The notes beneath the pieces are model-generated. The model had not been told where the DNA came from. It saw only the letters and a program-made list of their open reading frames with translations, and searched no databases. A program made the translations under genes and the position numbers. Shown here in pieces: positions 9,606-16,938 of a stretch of DNA of 64,000 bases; position 1 is the stretch's first letter; each line of letters starts with the position of its first letter. Source of the stretch: Candidatus Poribacteria bacterium (GTDB lineage: Bacteria > Poribacteria > WGA-4E > WGA-3G). Location: the NCBI GenBank assembly GCA_012267415.1, contig JAAXGN010000135.1, forward strand, positions 1 through 64,000. Direction: 5' to 3'.

Positions 9606-9944
9606 ATGCTTGAAACACGACCAAGAGAATTAGAAATCTATAGTATTCAAAACGGGAAAGAACCCTTCTCTGAATGGTTTGAGTCACTCCGAGATAAAAC
9701 GATAAGAAACAGAATTGATAGGCGGATTAACCGTCTTGAAAATGGTAATTTTGGCGATTGTAGACCTGTTGGGGAAGGCGTTTTTGAACTACGCCTCCAC
9801 TTCGGTCCCGGTTATCGCATCTATTTCGGAGAAGCTTCAAACACAGTTATTCTCCTTCTATGTGCTGGAGACAAATCATCGCAACAGAATGACATTGAAC
9901 GCGCAAAAACCTATTGGTTGGACTATAAGGAAACACAACAATGA
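9606..9944 (+). CDS. RelE/HigB-superfamily toxin (HI1419-like)
   Basis: A 112-aa addiction-module killer protein of the RelE/ParE superfamily, HI1419/Gp49-like branch. The hallmark segments are present: PFSEWFESL early, RINRLENGNFGDCRPVGEGVFELR in the middle (given here by its key words only), then GPGYRIYF and the LLLCAGDKSSQ strand ending in an A..YW helix. Such proteins usually cleave mRNA on the ribosome, which is inferred from family. The gene overlaps the antitoxin start by four bases (ATGA), so translation is coupled. No Shine-Dalgarno is evident. Confidence 0.88.
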   Translation: MLETRPRELEIYSIQNGKEPFSEWFESLRDKTIRNRIDRRINRLENGNFGDCRPVGEGVFELRLHFGPGYRIYFGEASNTVILLLCAGDKSSQQNDIERAKTYWLDYKETQQ

Positions 9945-10306
9945 GAAAATTTCGGAAATGGCACGATTACCTAATTGAACGTCTTGGTGCAGACAAGGAT
10001 GAGGCTATTGGTTATCTTGATGTGGCATTGGAAGAATATCAGCAAGATGGTGATACTCCTTTCTTTTTAAATGGGATACGAAATGTTATAGAAGCACATG
10101 GAGGCATAACCGAGTTGGCGAAGCGGACTCACATGTCTCCAGATGCAATACAAAAGATCCTCTCAAGTGATAAAGCACCGCATGTTGACACACTCGGTAC
10201 TATTCTCAATGCACTCGGTTGTAGACTATCTGTTGTGCCGTTAAAAAAAGAAGAACCAAAACTTGAATCCACACCTGAAAACCAGAGGATCTCCGCAGCA
10301 GGATAA
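9941..10306 (+). CDS. HTH antitoxin (HI1420-like)
   Basis: A 121-aa antidote partner of the preceding toxin. Residues about 55-95 form a helix-turn-helix (GGITELAKRTHMS...) typical of the HI1420 family, preceded by the characteristic stretch in which YLDVALEEY is followed by FFLNGIRNV. It starts within the toxin stop (ATGA overlap). The toxin-first order is normal for this family. It should neutralise the toxin and repress the promoter at 9416. The tail after residue 100 is polar and low-complexity. Confidence 0.9.
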   Translation: MRKFRKWHDYLIERLGADKDEAIGYLDVALEEYQQDGDTPFFLNGIRNVIEAHGGITELAKRTHMSPDAIQKILSSDKAPHVDTLGTILNALGCRLSVVPLKKEEPKLESTPENQRISAAG

Positions 10307-10390
10307 CTCTTATCCCCTGGTAATATATGGGTTGGGGCGTTTAGCATTACCGTGTCTGGTGGGGTCATAATCTAATTCTCAGAAACAGGA

Positions 10391-10513
10391 TCATCCGTAT
10401 CCGATCTCCACTGTTCTATCTGCACCTATCTTTTGGTTTTCATCAGAGAGGATGCGTTGGTAAACTGTATCCTTTACATTACGCACTACATGCAGAAATC
10501 CCGCTAAAATTGT
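10391..10513 (-). pseudogene. Possible DDE transposase remnant
   Basis: A 40-codon open stretch between stops on the minus strand reads FLHVVRNVKDTVYQ, then ILSDENQKIGADRT. This resembles the strand-rich region between the second and third catalytic acids of IS4-type transposases. No start, no flanking coding sequence and no terminal repeats are visible. The rest of the 10307-10600 gap shows no other gene. Confidence 0.3.
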
Positions 10514-10552
10514 TTAGGAGCATTGAGAATCAAGATCATCTTTTACCCGAGT

Positions 10553-10581
10553 TTGACATTATTCCGATTCTGTGATAGTCT
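10553..10581 (+). promoter_or_regulatory. Candidate promoter of uridine-kinase gene
   Basis: TTGACA at 10553-10558 and a weak TAGTCT at 10576-10581 with 17 bp between them, 44 bp before the preferred ATG. Confidence 0.35.
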
Positions 10582-10624
10582 TAATATGATTAAATGACAT
10601 TTGGAGAAATGTGTATATAGCATT

Positions 10625-11257
10625 ATGACAGAACATCCGATTACTGTAGGTGTCATGGGTGGTTCAGCATCAGGTAAAACAACTTTCGCGGCTGCTCTGG
10701 TTGAACAACTTACCGATTATTCCCCCATTATACTTCATCAAGACTCCTATTTTAGAGACTGGTCAGAGTACTCAGCAGAAGAACGGGAAAAGGTAATTAC
10801 TGCAAACCATCCTGATGCTGTACATTGGGATGTGCTTATTTCAGACATTGAAAAACTCAGAGGACTTGAACCTATTGAAACACCTGTTCCTGGAACTCGT
10901 GCAGCACAACGTGGTGATAATAAACAGGTTGTCCAACCGAGTCGTGTCGTGATTGTTGAGGGACACCTAATATTCTGGAATCAGCAACTTCGTGAGTTAA
11001 TTGACATGAAGATATATTTAGATGTTGATGCACATGAGCGTGTATTGCGGCGAATACTCCGTGATGTTGGTAGACACGGTGATCTTGAAAGAGTCGTCAG
11101 TTGGTATCGACGCGATGTTATTCCAAATTTTCCTGTCTACACTGAATCTTGTAAACAGTATGCAGATATAATTATACCTTACATGCATGACAACCCTATG
11201 GCACTGCAAACCGTTGCTTCGGGAATACGAAGCATGTTGAATTACCCGCGTAGTTGA
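10625..11257 (+). CDS. Uridine kinase-like protein
   Basis: About 210 aa, the usual length of bacterial uridine kinases, which phosphorylate uridine/cytidine in pyrimidine salvage. The P-loop GGSASGKTT is near residue 13, the HQDSYF segment after strand 2 is the nucleoside-binding region, NHPDAVHWD matches the substrate motif (usually DHPDAFD), and VVIVEGHLIF corresponds to the VVIVEGIL strand. RRILRDVGRHGD corresponds to the lid RRIxRDxxERGR. A TTG at 10601 is an alternative start, but the ATG at 10625 gives the standard N-terminus. Phosphoribulokinase is a less likely reading. Confidence 0.8.
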   Translation: MTEHPITVGVMGGSASGKTTFAAALVEQLTDYSPIILHQDSYFRDWSEYSAEEREKVITANHPDAVHWDVLISDIEKLRGLEPIETPVPGTRAAQRGDNKQVVQPSRVVIVEGHLIFWNQQLRELIDMKIYLDVDAHERVLRRILRDVGRHGDLERVVSWYRRDVIPNFPVYTESCKQYADIIIPYMHDNPMALQTVASGIRSMLNYPRS

Positions 11258-11355
11258 CACTCCCAGTATTGTTTATAGTGAACTTTCAAATTATTGGGAC
11301 ACTTTGATAAACTTGCTTCGGGAACATAACGAGCAACAGAAATTGTAGCACAAAC

Positions 11356-11561
11356 TTTATGAAGTTTAAGAAAATATTTCGGTAATAAACGGGCAATAAA
11401 TTGCCCTACTACAAACGAGCAGGTTCGTAGTAGTGCGATTCATCGCACGTTCCAACATTTATGAAGTTTAAGAAAATATTTCGGTAATAAACGGGCAATA
11501 AATTGCCCTACTACAAACGAGCAGGTTCGTAGTAGTGCGATTCATCGCACGTTCCAACATT
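11356..11561. repeat. Perfect 102-bp tandem duplication
   Basis: 11356-11459 and 11458-11561 are identical with a 102-bp period. Each unit carries the GGGCAAT-type palindrome followed by CTACTAC and an inverted GTAGTAG arm with a second palindrome, GTGCGAT/ATCGCAC. Two copies of this length with no spacers are not a CRISPR array. Confidence 0.95.
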
Positions 11562-11606
11562 ACCGAATTAAAAAATTAATCTTCATTTAGTTTGTGCCGA
11601 TGAGAC

Positions 11607-11630
11607 GCAAACTAAAAGTTTGCGCTACAG
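11607..11630. repeat. REP-like palindrome
   Basis: CGCAAACT and AGTTTGCG face each other across three bases, followed by CTACAG. On the minus strand GTAG directly precedes the palindrome, as in the other repeat families here. Confidence 0.6.
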
Positions 11631-11728
11631 AAGTGTCCCATTAATTGTATATTCCACTATAATTAGGAGAAAAACACATATAAGTCCACAAATTTTCAAT
11701 TAAATACAATGTTCTTTTGATTTTTAAC

Positions 11729-11757
11729 TTGATTTTTTTTGGCATAAATGTTATAAT
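11729..11757 (+). promoter_or_regulatory. Promoter of membrane-anchored hypothetical pair
   Basis: TTGATT at 11729-11734 and a consensus TATAAT at 11752-11757, 17 bp apart, about 155 nt before the ATG at 11918. A second weaker candidate (TTGACT with TATGCT) lies closer, near 11850. Confidence 0.6.
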
Positions 11758-11917
11758 ATGGCAAGTTACATTGTTTATAAGTAATTTTGCATGATTATTA
11801 TCTGAACATGAATATTTTTGAGATAGTGACAACTTTTTGCGAATTTCTTGACTGAATTGTCCTTGTCATTATGCTGATATACTGATACACAGCATGTGTT
11901 GACGAAGGAGGCATAGG

Positions 11918-12604
11918 ATGTATCGTGATTTTTTTACGAATAAGTGGTGCTTAGGATGTATTGGCTTTTTACTTGTTGTCTGTATCAGTTGTTACTTATG
12001 GTATCAACATGTTACGGCACCTTACCGTAAACAGGCAATCGAATTAGTTGAAACATTGAATAGTTCGGAAATTTCACAAAACAAGCAAGAGTCTGTTCCT
12101 ATAACAGAACAGATAGGCACTATTACAAGTGAGACGCTTCCTGAACAAAACAGTAATGAAACACAGCAGACCGAAGTTGTTCCAGATATCGTGTCTGAGA
12201 AGAAACCTGAAGTGACTTCAAATGCCCCATTAGAAACCGATACAACAGATACCTCAGAAGAAGTAGCGATTTCTCAATATGGGTTTGGACCTTATCCCAA
12301 AATACCTGAAGGAATGAGTTTTATTCCATGGGCCCGTATTATTTCCGCAGACCATGAATTAATGCAAAGAGTGTGCATCAAACTCTGGGAGGAGGGTATC
12401 CATTCTGATGGTGCAGTGATGGAAAATGGATTAGTTTTTCCAACGGTTCGTGGTAGAGTGTATATTAAAGGCGGTAATATACTAAGTCATCCTGACGACA
12501 ATTTTCAATTGATTCGAGGTAGATTACCTGATCTATCAGATTTTGATGTATATAGTTATGATGAGGGTATTGAACCGTATTCATATTTAAATATAGAGAG
12601 GTAA
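11918..12604 (+). CDS. Single-pass membrane-anchored hypothetical protein
   Basis: A 228-aa protein I do not recognise. Residues about 10-28 form one hydrophobic segment (CLGCIGFLLVVCISCYLW), followed by a polar Thr/Glu/Ser-rich linker to about residue 125. A folded-looking C-terminal part begins at YGFGPYPKIPEGM. The layout suggests an inner-membrane anchor with a periplasmic domain. AAGGAGG sits seven bases before the ATG. The next gene starts 2 nt after the stop, so the two are one transcription unit. Confidence 0.7.
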   Translation: MYRDFFTNKWCLGCIGFLLVVCISCYLWYQHVTAPYRKQAIELVETLNSSEISQNKQESVPITEQIGTITSETLPEQNSNETQQTEVVPDIVSEKKPEVTSNAPLETDTTDTSEEVAISQYGFGPYPKIPEGMSFIPWARIISADHELMQRVCIKLWEEGIHSDGAVMENGLVFPTVRGRVYIKGGNILSHPDDNFQLIRGRLPDLSDFDVYSYDEGIEPYSYLNIER

Positions 12605-12606
12605 AA

Positions 12607-12945
12607 ATGAAACGTTTACTGCTGTTTTTATTTATTGCTATTCTCATTTGGACAGGGACTCTAATCTATGCCTTACGTGGTCAGAATGATTATGGTGACA
12701 CAATAAACCGTGATGCAATGTTTGAATATCGTAAAATAGATCATGAAGGAGACGATCCATTTTACTATGAATGGGTATTGCAGTCTGGGAGCGACTCTGA
12801 TGGTCCGGTGTCTACTTCCAGTACTGTTTACGCTGAACAAGCTTATGGACTACCTTTTTATACTTCTGCTTATACCTCATTGGGATGCAATGATAGTAAG
12901 TCTCGGTTTTATTATAAATCCAACCAATACAGTCAGGACAAGTAG
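12607..12945 (+). CDS. Small secreted or membrane-anchored hypothetical protein
   Basis: A 112-aa protein with an N-terminal signal or anchor (LLLFLFIAILIWTGTLIYAL, residues 4-23) and a polar, aromatic-rich remainder without recognisable motifs. It follows the previous gene by two bases and probably works with it. A strong dyad that looks like a terminator closes the unit. Confidence 0.65.
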   Translation: MKRLLLFLFIAILIWTGTLIYALRGQNDYGDTINRDAMFEYRKIDHEGDDPFYYEWVLQSGSDSDGPVSTSSTVYAEQAYGLPFYTSAYTSLGCNDSKSRFYYKSNQYSQDK

Positions 12946-12951
12946 CACAGT

Positions 12952-13036
12952 GTAACCATATTGTCTTTTTGACACTTGCATCATTTCATAATGACAGACG
13001 AGTGTCAGTTTGACATTATGGTTGCTTTAGTTTTTT
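12952..13036 (+). terminator. Large two-tier stem-loop, probable terminator
   Basis: Outer arms 12952-12965 and 13012-13025 pair with two mismatches. Inner arms TGACACT (12970-12976) and AGTGTCA (13001-13007) pair perfectly. The sequence TTTAGTTTTTTCT follows. It could also be a small cruciform repeat. The rest of the gap to the sigma-54 promoters shows no gene. Confidence 0.6.
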
Positions 13037-13180
13037 CTGTTCTATTCTATAATTGTCCGACTTACCATTAATGAAAAAATTTCAATAATTTAATAAAGAC
13101 ATCTTTAGATTATCTCTAAACCCAGTCGCAGACTAAGTACTGGATACATCTTTGCTACTTTCCAATTGTGTTGTACTGTT

Positions 13181-13196
13181 TTGGCATCATATTTGC
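13181..13196 (+). promoter_or_regulatory. Sigma-54-type promoter, distal copy
   Basis: TTGGCA-N6-TTGC with GG (13183-13184) and GC (13195-13196) exactly 10 nt apart, the invariant -24/-12 spacing of RpoN promoters. Confidence 0.6.
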
Positions 13197-13240
13197 TTAA
13201 GTAGGATTAGTATATTGACTAACATTTCTTTTAAAGTGTT

Positions 13241-13256
13241 TTGGCATAGAAATTGC
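13241..13256 (+). promoter_or_regulatory. Sigma-54-type promoter, proximal copy
   Basis: TTGGCA-N6-TTGC, GG at 13243-13244 and GC at 13255-13256, 60 bp downstream of the first copy. The expected start near 13268 would give a 35-nt leader to the Hsp20 ATG. Confidence 0.65.
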
Positions 13257-13302
13257 TCATTATAGTACAACTAATATATATACAATAATAGGAGATGAAA
13301 AA

Positions 13303-13779
13303 ATGGCATATTTAGCAACACGCAGACCCGTCAATAGTCTATTCAATCTTCACAACCAGTTGGGAAGAGTTTTTGGAGATCTTCTGTCATCTAATGACAG
13401 TGAAAGTACTGAGGAAAATAGTTCTTGGATTCCGACAGTAGACATTTCTGAAAATGATAGTGGCTTTGAAATCCACGCTGAACTTCCCGGAGTAGCTCAG
13501 GAAGATGTTCAGGTTTCTGTCACTGACAATTTACTTACAATCAAAGGCGAGAAAAATCAGAAACGGGAAACTGAAAATAAGAGCTACCATCGTGTAGAAA
13601 GACGGTACGGTACCTTCCAAAGAAGTTTTACACTACCGAGACATGTTGATACTGGGAACATAAAGGGTGACTATAAGGATGGTATCCTTACACTAACTAT
13701 ACCGAAGGCAGAGGCAGCAAAACCGAAAGAAATTCAGATCGGTGTACAATCTGCGAATGAAACTGCCGACGAAAGTTAA
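13303..13779 (+). CDS. Hsp20 small heat-shock protein
   Basis: A 158-aa alpha-crystallin chaperone that holds unfolding proteins in an ATP-independent way. The alpha-crystallin domain runs from about residue 42 (WIPTVDI) through ELPGV and LTIKGEK to YKDGILTLTIPK. The C-terminal tail has a PKEIQIGV segment that could serve as the I-x-I/V inter-subunit anchor. The GGAGATG ribosome-binding site is clear. Two sigma-54-type promoters precede it, an unusual control for a small heat-shock gene. A second sHsp gene follows. Confidence 0.95.
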   Translation: MAYLATRRPVNSLFNLHNQLGRVFGDLLSSNDSESTEENSSWIPTVDISENDSGFEIHAELPGVAQEDVQVSVTDNLLTIKGEKNQKRETENKSYHRVERRYGTFQRSFTLPRHVDTGNIKGDYKDGILTLTIPKAEAAKPKEIQIGVQSANETADES

Positions 13780-13796
13780 ACTTGACTATGCATCAT

Positions 13797-13829
13797 AAGG
13801 ACTGGTGGGTAAAACCATCAGTCCTTTTT
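13797..13829 (+). terminator. Rho-independent terminator after hsp20
   Basis: A 12-bp stem (13797-13808/13815-13826, one G-T pair) followed by a T-tract. Confidence 0.85.
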
Positions 13830-13836
13830 GCGTTAG

Positions 13837-13959
13837 TGAAGATTAAGAATCCTTCGGGTATACGACCGGCAATGAATTGCCCTACTACAAACGGAGGGGT
13901 TCGTAGTAGGGCAATTCATTGCCCGTTGAGATATTACCCAATCTAAATCTTAATCTTCA
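13837..13959. repeat. REP-like paired palindrome (BIME-like)
   Basis: Two inverted REP-like units: GGCAAT..ATTGCCCTACTAC at 13868-13888 and its perfect complement at 13903-13923, enclosed by outer arms TGAAGATTAAGA (13837-13848) and TCTTAATCTTCA (13948-13959). The same core appears at 11391, 49834 and 52041. Confidence 0.9.
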
Positions 13960-14052
13960 TCAAAACAAATTATTCGAACATACCTATAATGTATATGTCT
14001 TAACTAACGAATTAAGTGAATAAACTAATGATATAAAAAAGGAGAACTGAAA

Positions 14053-14757
14053 ATGGGAAATTCCCCGAATGAACACAATAGAGGACCTTTCAAAGGTCAG
14101 CGAAGGAGACACCGGGTTAGTCGGAATAGAAATCGTGTGAGGGTTAGGAATGAAGGTTCAGAACATGCTTCAAGTCAAGGAAGACATGTAGAAGGACCAC
14201 CCGTACCTCGCAGACGAATCTTACGACAGATGCATGCATCTGATAGAAAAGATAGGAGAGAAAATACTCCCTCATCACGTGGAAGAAAACGTCCACCTAT
14301 GAATAAGGCCGATTTCAGATCGCGTAACCGTCAGCGAGGAGCATTTTCATCAGATAGAAGAAGAAAAAAAGCATCTGAAGGAAGATTTCCTAATCGGCGT
14401 GGTAAGAATGTTGGAAAAAGATTCAGATGGGTACCAGCTGCTGATGTCTGCGAATCAAATGACAACATTATTATCAATGTTGAACTTTCAGGTGTTTCTG
14501 AGGAGGATATAAACGTTACTGTTGTTGAGAATCGATTGACAATTAAGGGAGTAAAAAAACCGAATAAGTCAGACGATAACATTACAGTCCGTCGCTCCAG
14601 CAGACAATTTGGTAGATTCCGCGTTACGTTTCCACTGCCACGTAAAACTGATGTAAGCGAAATTAAGGCAGATTTTAATGACGGTATTCTGTCTGTGGCA
14701 GTGCCGAAACCAGAGACCTCTAAACCTACACAAATACCGATTAACGCCGAAGAATAG
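14053..14757 (+). CDS. Hsp20-like protein with long Arg-rich N-terminus
   Basis: A 234-aa protein whose C-terminal 110 residues are an alpha-crystallin domain (FRWVPAADV near 124, ELSGVSEEDI, LTIKGVKK, FNDGILSVAVPKPE). The first 120 residues are highly basic, with many RRR, RNR and RGRKR clusters and no acidic balance, unlike ordinary sHsps whose N-terminal arm is hydrophobic and 30-60 aa. Such an arm could bind RNA, DNA or polyphosphate; this is inference. AAGGAG precedes the ATG. It lies just downstream of the regular hsp20 but after that gene's terminator, so it probably has its own promoter. Confidence 0.85.
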   Translation: MGNSPNEHNRGPFKGQRRRHRVSRNRNRVRVRNEGSEHASSQGRHVEGPPVPRRRILRQMHASDRKDRRENTPSSRGRKRPPMNKADFRSRNRQRGAFSSDRRRKKASEGRFPNRRGKNVGKRFRWVPAADVCESNDNIIINVELSGVSEEDINVTVVENRLTIKGVKKPNKSDDNITVRRSSRQFGRFRVTFPLPRKTDVSEIKADFNDGILSVAVPKPETSKPTQIPINAEE

Positions 14758-14809
14758 ATGGCAATGGCACATCAGGATGTGCCGTTGACGTTATCACATT
14801 TTTGAGATT

Positions 14810-14842
14810 AGGCTTGTGCAGTGTGCATCAGCCTATTTTTGT
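14810..14842 (+). terminator. Terminator between convergent genes
   Basis: An imperfect 11-bp stem (14810-14820/14824-14834) followed by TTTTTGTTTTTT, overlapping the end of the aquaporin gene. A tighter hairpin GGCACATC/GATGTGCC lies upstream at 14766-14783. Confidence 0.55.
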
Positions 14843-15510
14843 TTTTTATCTTTGAAAACACCAACGTAGAGTGCCGCTGCTATCACGGAACCAACTGCCG
14901 GTCCAACGAAATACAACCAAATATCAGTGTAAATGCCGCTTGCAACAGCAGGACCAAGTGTCCGTGCTGGATTTAATGATGCACGCGTTAATGGTCCTCC
15001 CATCAATATACATACTGTTAACGTCAGACCAATTGCTAACCCAGCAAAGTTTCCAGTCCTGCCACTAACTGCGGTATTGAAGATAGTATTCACAAGAAAA
15101 AATGTTAGTATGATTTCTACGAAAATACCTTGTATTATATTGACATTATCAGCCAGAATAGTTACGCCAAGGTCTCCATCAACAGGTAAAATGCCTTTCA
15201 GTGCTAATGCTCCCAGAATCCCACCAGCAAATTGAACTATCCAGTAGCCGACAGCTGTAGTGAGTTTTATCTCTTTTGCCACAAGCAGTCCCAAGGTCAC
15301 TGCTGGATTTATGTGTGTCCCTGAGAAATGTCCATAAGCATAACAAAATGCAACGATAACCAGTCCGTGTGCAAGTGCTACCGTCAGCAGATTGTCAAAT
15401 CTGTAGGCGTTTTCACCTAAACCTGTTTGCGTTATTGCTAATGCACCTGCACCAATAAAAATCAGAGCGAAGGTACCAATAAATTCTGCGACCAAATTAC
15501 GCGTATTCAT
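14833..15510 (-). CDS. MIP family aquaporin / glycerol facilitator
   Basis: A 225-aa six-helix channel of the major intrinsic protein family. Both pore motifs are intact: HINPAVT near residue 66 and SLNPARTLGPA near 180. The TTG at 15522 is an upstream option, but the ATG at 15510 has GGAG at a proper distance. Residue context (NPAR followed by T) is closer to water-specific aquaporins than to GlpF, which usually has NPARD; this is family knowledge, not proof. The gene stands alone between convergent sHsp and codirectional sulfatase genes. Confidence 0.93.
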   Translation of the reverse strand: MNTRNLVAEFIGTFALIFIGAGALAITQTGLGENAYRFDNLLTVALAHGLVIVAFCYAYGHFSGTHINPAVTLGLLVAKEIKLTTAVGYWIVQFAGGILGALALKGILPVDGDLGVTILADNVNIIQGIFVEIILTFFLVNTIFNTAVSGRTGNFAGLAIGLTLTVCILMGGPLTRASLNPARTLGPAVASGIYTDIWLYFVGPAVGSVIAAALYVGVFKDKKQK

Positions 15511-15547
15511 AAGAGTCTCCAATTAGATTTCTTTCTATCATCGGTTT

Positions 15548-16903
15548 TCATAACCAGTGATTTCTAAATTGTTGTACCATTTCATCCGGTCCACCGTGCT
15601 GTCCCAGATAGTCCAAGAAAGCTTGGTAAAGTCTTCTTGCTTCGTTATTATCAGATTCAAATCTATTCTTGTTCTGCTCAGGGTCTGAAGGTAGATGGAA
15701 GAGCTTATTTGGTGCACCTTTGTGTTCAAGCAGTAGTGACCACGTGCCGTCTGTAATGCTTCCGTGTGGACTTCCTCCATCAGGACTCCATCCTCCACCC
15801 CATGCACCGTGAGAAACTGCATGGTCACTCCCTTTTTCTGTATCCCCTAAGATAATCGGTAATAGTGTTCTTCCTTCTACCTGTCTTCCGCGTTCTGCTC
15901 CAAATACATCAACAACGGTTGCGGGAATATCAATAATACTTGCGAGTGCATCTGTACGTCTTGGTGTAGCATTAGGATGGTAGATAAGCAGTGGAATATG
16001 TATGACTTCTTCATACATGGTAAGGTTTTTGGCGATGAGTCCATGTTCACCTAATAGGAAACCGTGGTCTGCCATAAAGATAACCATCGTATTCTCCATC
16101 AAACCCATATAGTCAATTTTTCGTAAGAGATGTCCAATCCAATTGTCAACAAGACATGCTTCTGCCCGGTATAATGCATTGAGTCGTTGTGTTGTGCGTT
16201 CATCCATTCTATTTGGACCGTAGGTTGGGTATATAGGTTCCGGCCCATCATAGTCATCTGGGTCAAATCTTCTGATGTACCAGTCCGGTACATCCCACGG
16301 TTCGTGCGGGTCAAAAGTGTCAACCATCAAGTAGAAGTTCTCATGTTGATAGTTACGTTCCAGCCAGTCACATGCTGTTTGCATGGTTTGTGCGACGAAC
16401 GTATCCCCTTCATTCTGTCTAAAGTCCGAATTCTTTAGATGGTTTCTAAGGCCTGGGGACAAATTATCTGGACTGGGTCGTGTGTGTTTGCGGTAACGTT
16501 GAACTTCTTCTGTATCAAAATCATAAGGATGTGTTTCTAAAACATCAGTTTCTTGTCCGCGTATCCACTGCCATCCGGTGAATCCCCGATTATATAGGAA
16601 TCCGTTATTAAGGTGATGCGGTGTATCAGCGATCATCATACTGACAACCCCTGCTTCTGTAAGTTGATTTGCTATGACAGGTACATTACGTTGAAGTGGT
16701 TCCCAACCGCGTCGACATATCCCGACTTCACCCGTAACTAAATCTCCTCGAATTGGTACTGTTGGGAAACTTGTAATATATGCTTTGTTGAATACAACAC
16801 ACTTTTCTGCCAATGCATCGAGTGCCGGACAATATCCTTTACCACCGTAGACATCTAAGTTATCACGTCTAAATGTATCTGAAATGATATGGATTATGTT
16901 CAT
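15548..16903 (-). CDS. Sulfatase-like hydrolase with Thr at the formylglycine position
   Basis: A 451-aa alkaline-phosphatase-superfamily enzyme with sulfatase layout. The N-terminal metal site is SDTFR (residues 8-12), DPHEPW near 192 and the second metal motif ADHGFLLGEHG near 280. The active-site signature usually read as CxPxR (or SxPxR) is TVPIR here (Thr48, codon 16760-16762), so it cannot form formylglycine; the rest of the signature (R..L.TG) is normal. Thr is the nucleophile in the related nucleotide pyrophosphatase/phosphodiesterase family, so this may be a phosphodiesterase or other esterase. No signal peptide is seen, so the protein appears cytoplasmic. Confidence 0.88.
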   Translation of the reverse strand: MNIIHIISDTFRRDNLDVYGGKGYCPALDALAEKCVVFNKAYITSFPTVPIRGDLVTGEVGICRRGWEPLQRNVPVIANQLTEAGVVSMMIADTPHHLNNGFLYNRGFTGWQWIRGQETDVLETHPYDFDTEEVQRYRKHTRPSPDNLSPGLRNHLKNSDFRQNEGDTFVAQTMQTACDWLERNYQHENFYLMVDTFDPHEPWDVPDWYIRRFDPDDYDGPEPIYPTYGPNRMDERTTQRLNALYRAEACLVDNWIGHLLRKIDYMGLMENTMVIFMADHGFLLGEHGLIAKNLTMYEEVIHIPLLIYHPNATPRRTDALASIIDIPATVVDVFGAERGRQVEGRTLLPIILGDTEKGSDHAVSHGAWGGGWSPDGGSPHGSITDGTWSLLLEHKGAPNKLFHLPSDPEQNKNRFESDNNEARRLYQAFLDYLGQHGGPDEMVQQFRNHWL

Positions 16904-16938
16904 AAAATGCCCCTTTATAGAGAAATCTAATCTTAAGA

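Larger units (their letters stand above)
11290..11646. mobile_element. MITE-like nested inverted-repeat element
   Basis: Outer inverted repeats at 11290-11305 and 11631-11646 share TGGGACACTT with AT-rich flanks. A second nested pair (11348-11364 and 11581-11597, built on GCACAAACT..ATGAAG) lies inside. Between them are a perfect tandem duplication and several palindromes. There is no coding capacity, so any movement would need a transposase from elsewhere. Confidence 0.6.

Noticed and set aside
9373..9687. 104-codon minus-strand frame over the toxin promoter
   Set aside because: It overlaps the toxin gene and the AAA-type gene start, and reads like random hydrophobic sequence.
11356..11561. 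CRISPR-like tandem repeats
   Set aside because: Only two identical 102-bp units, with no short unique spacers and no cas genes.
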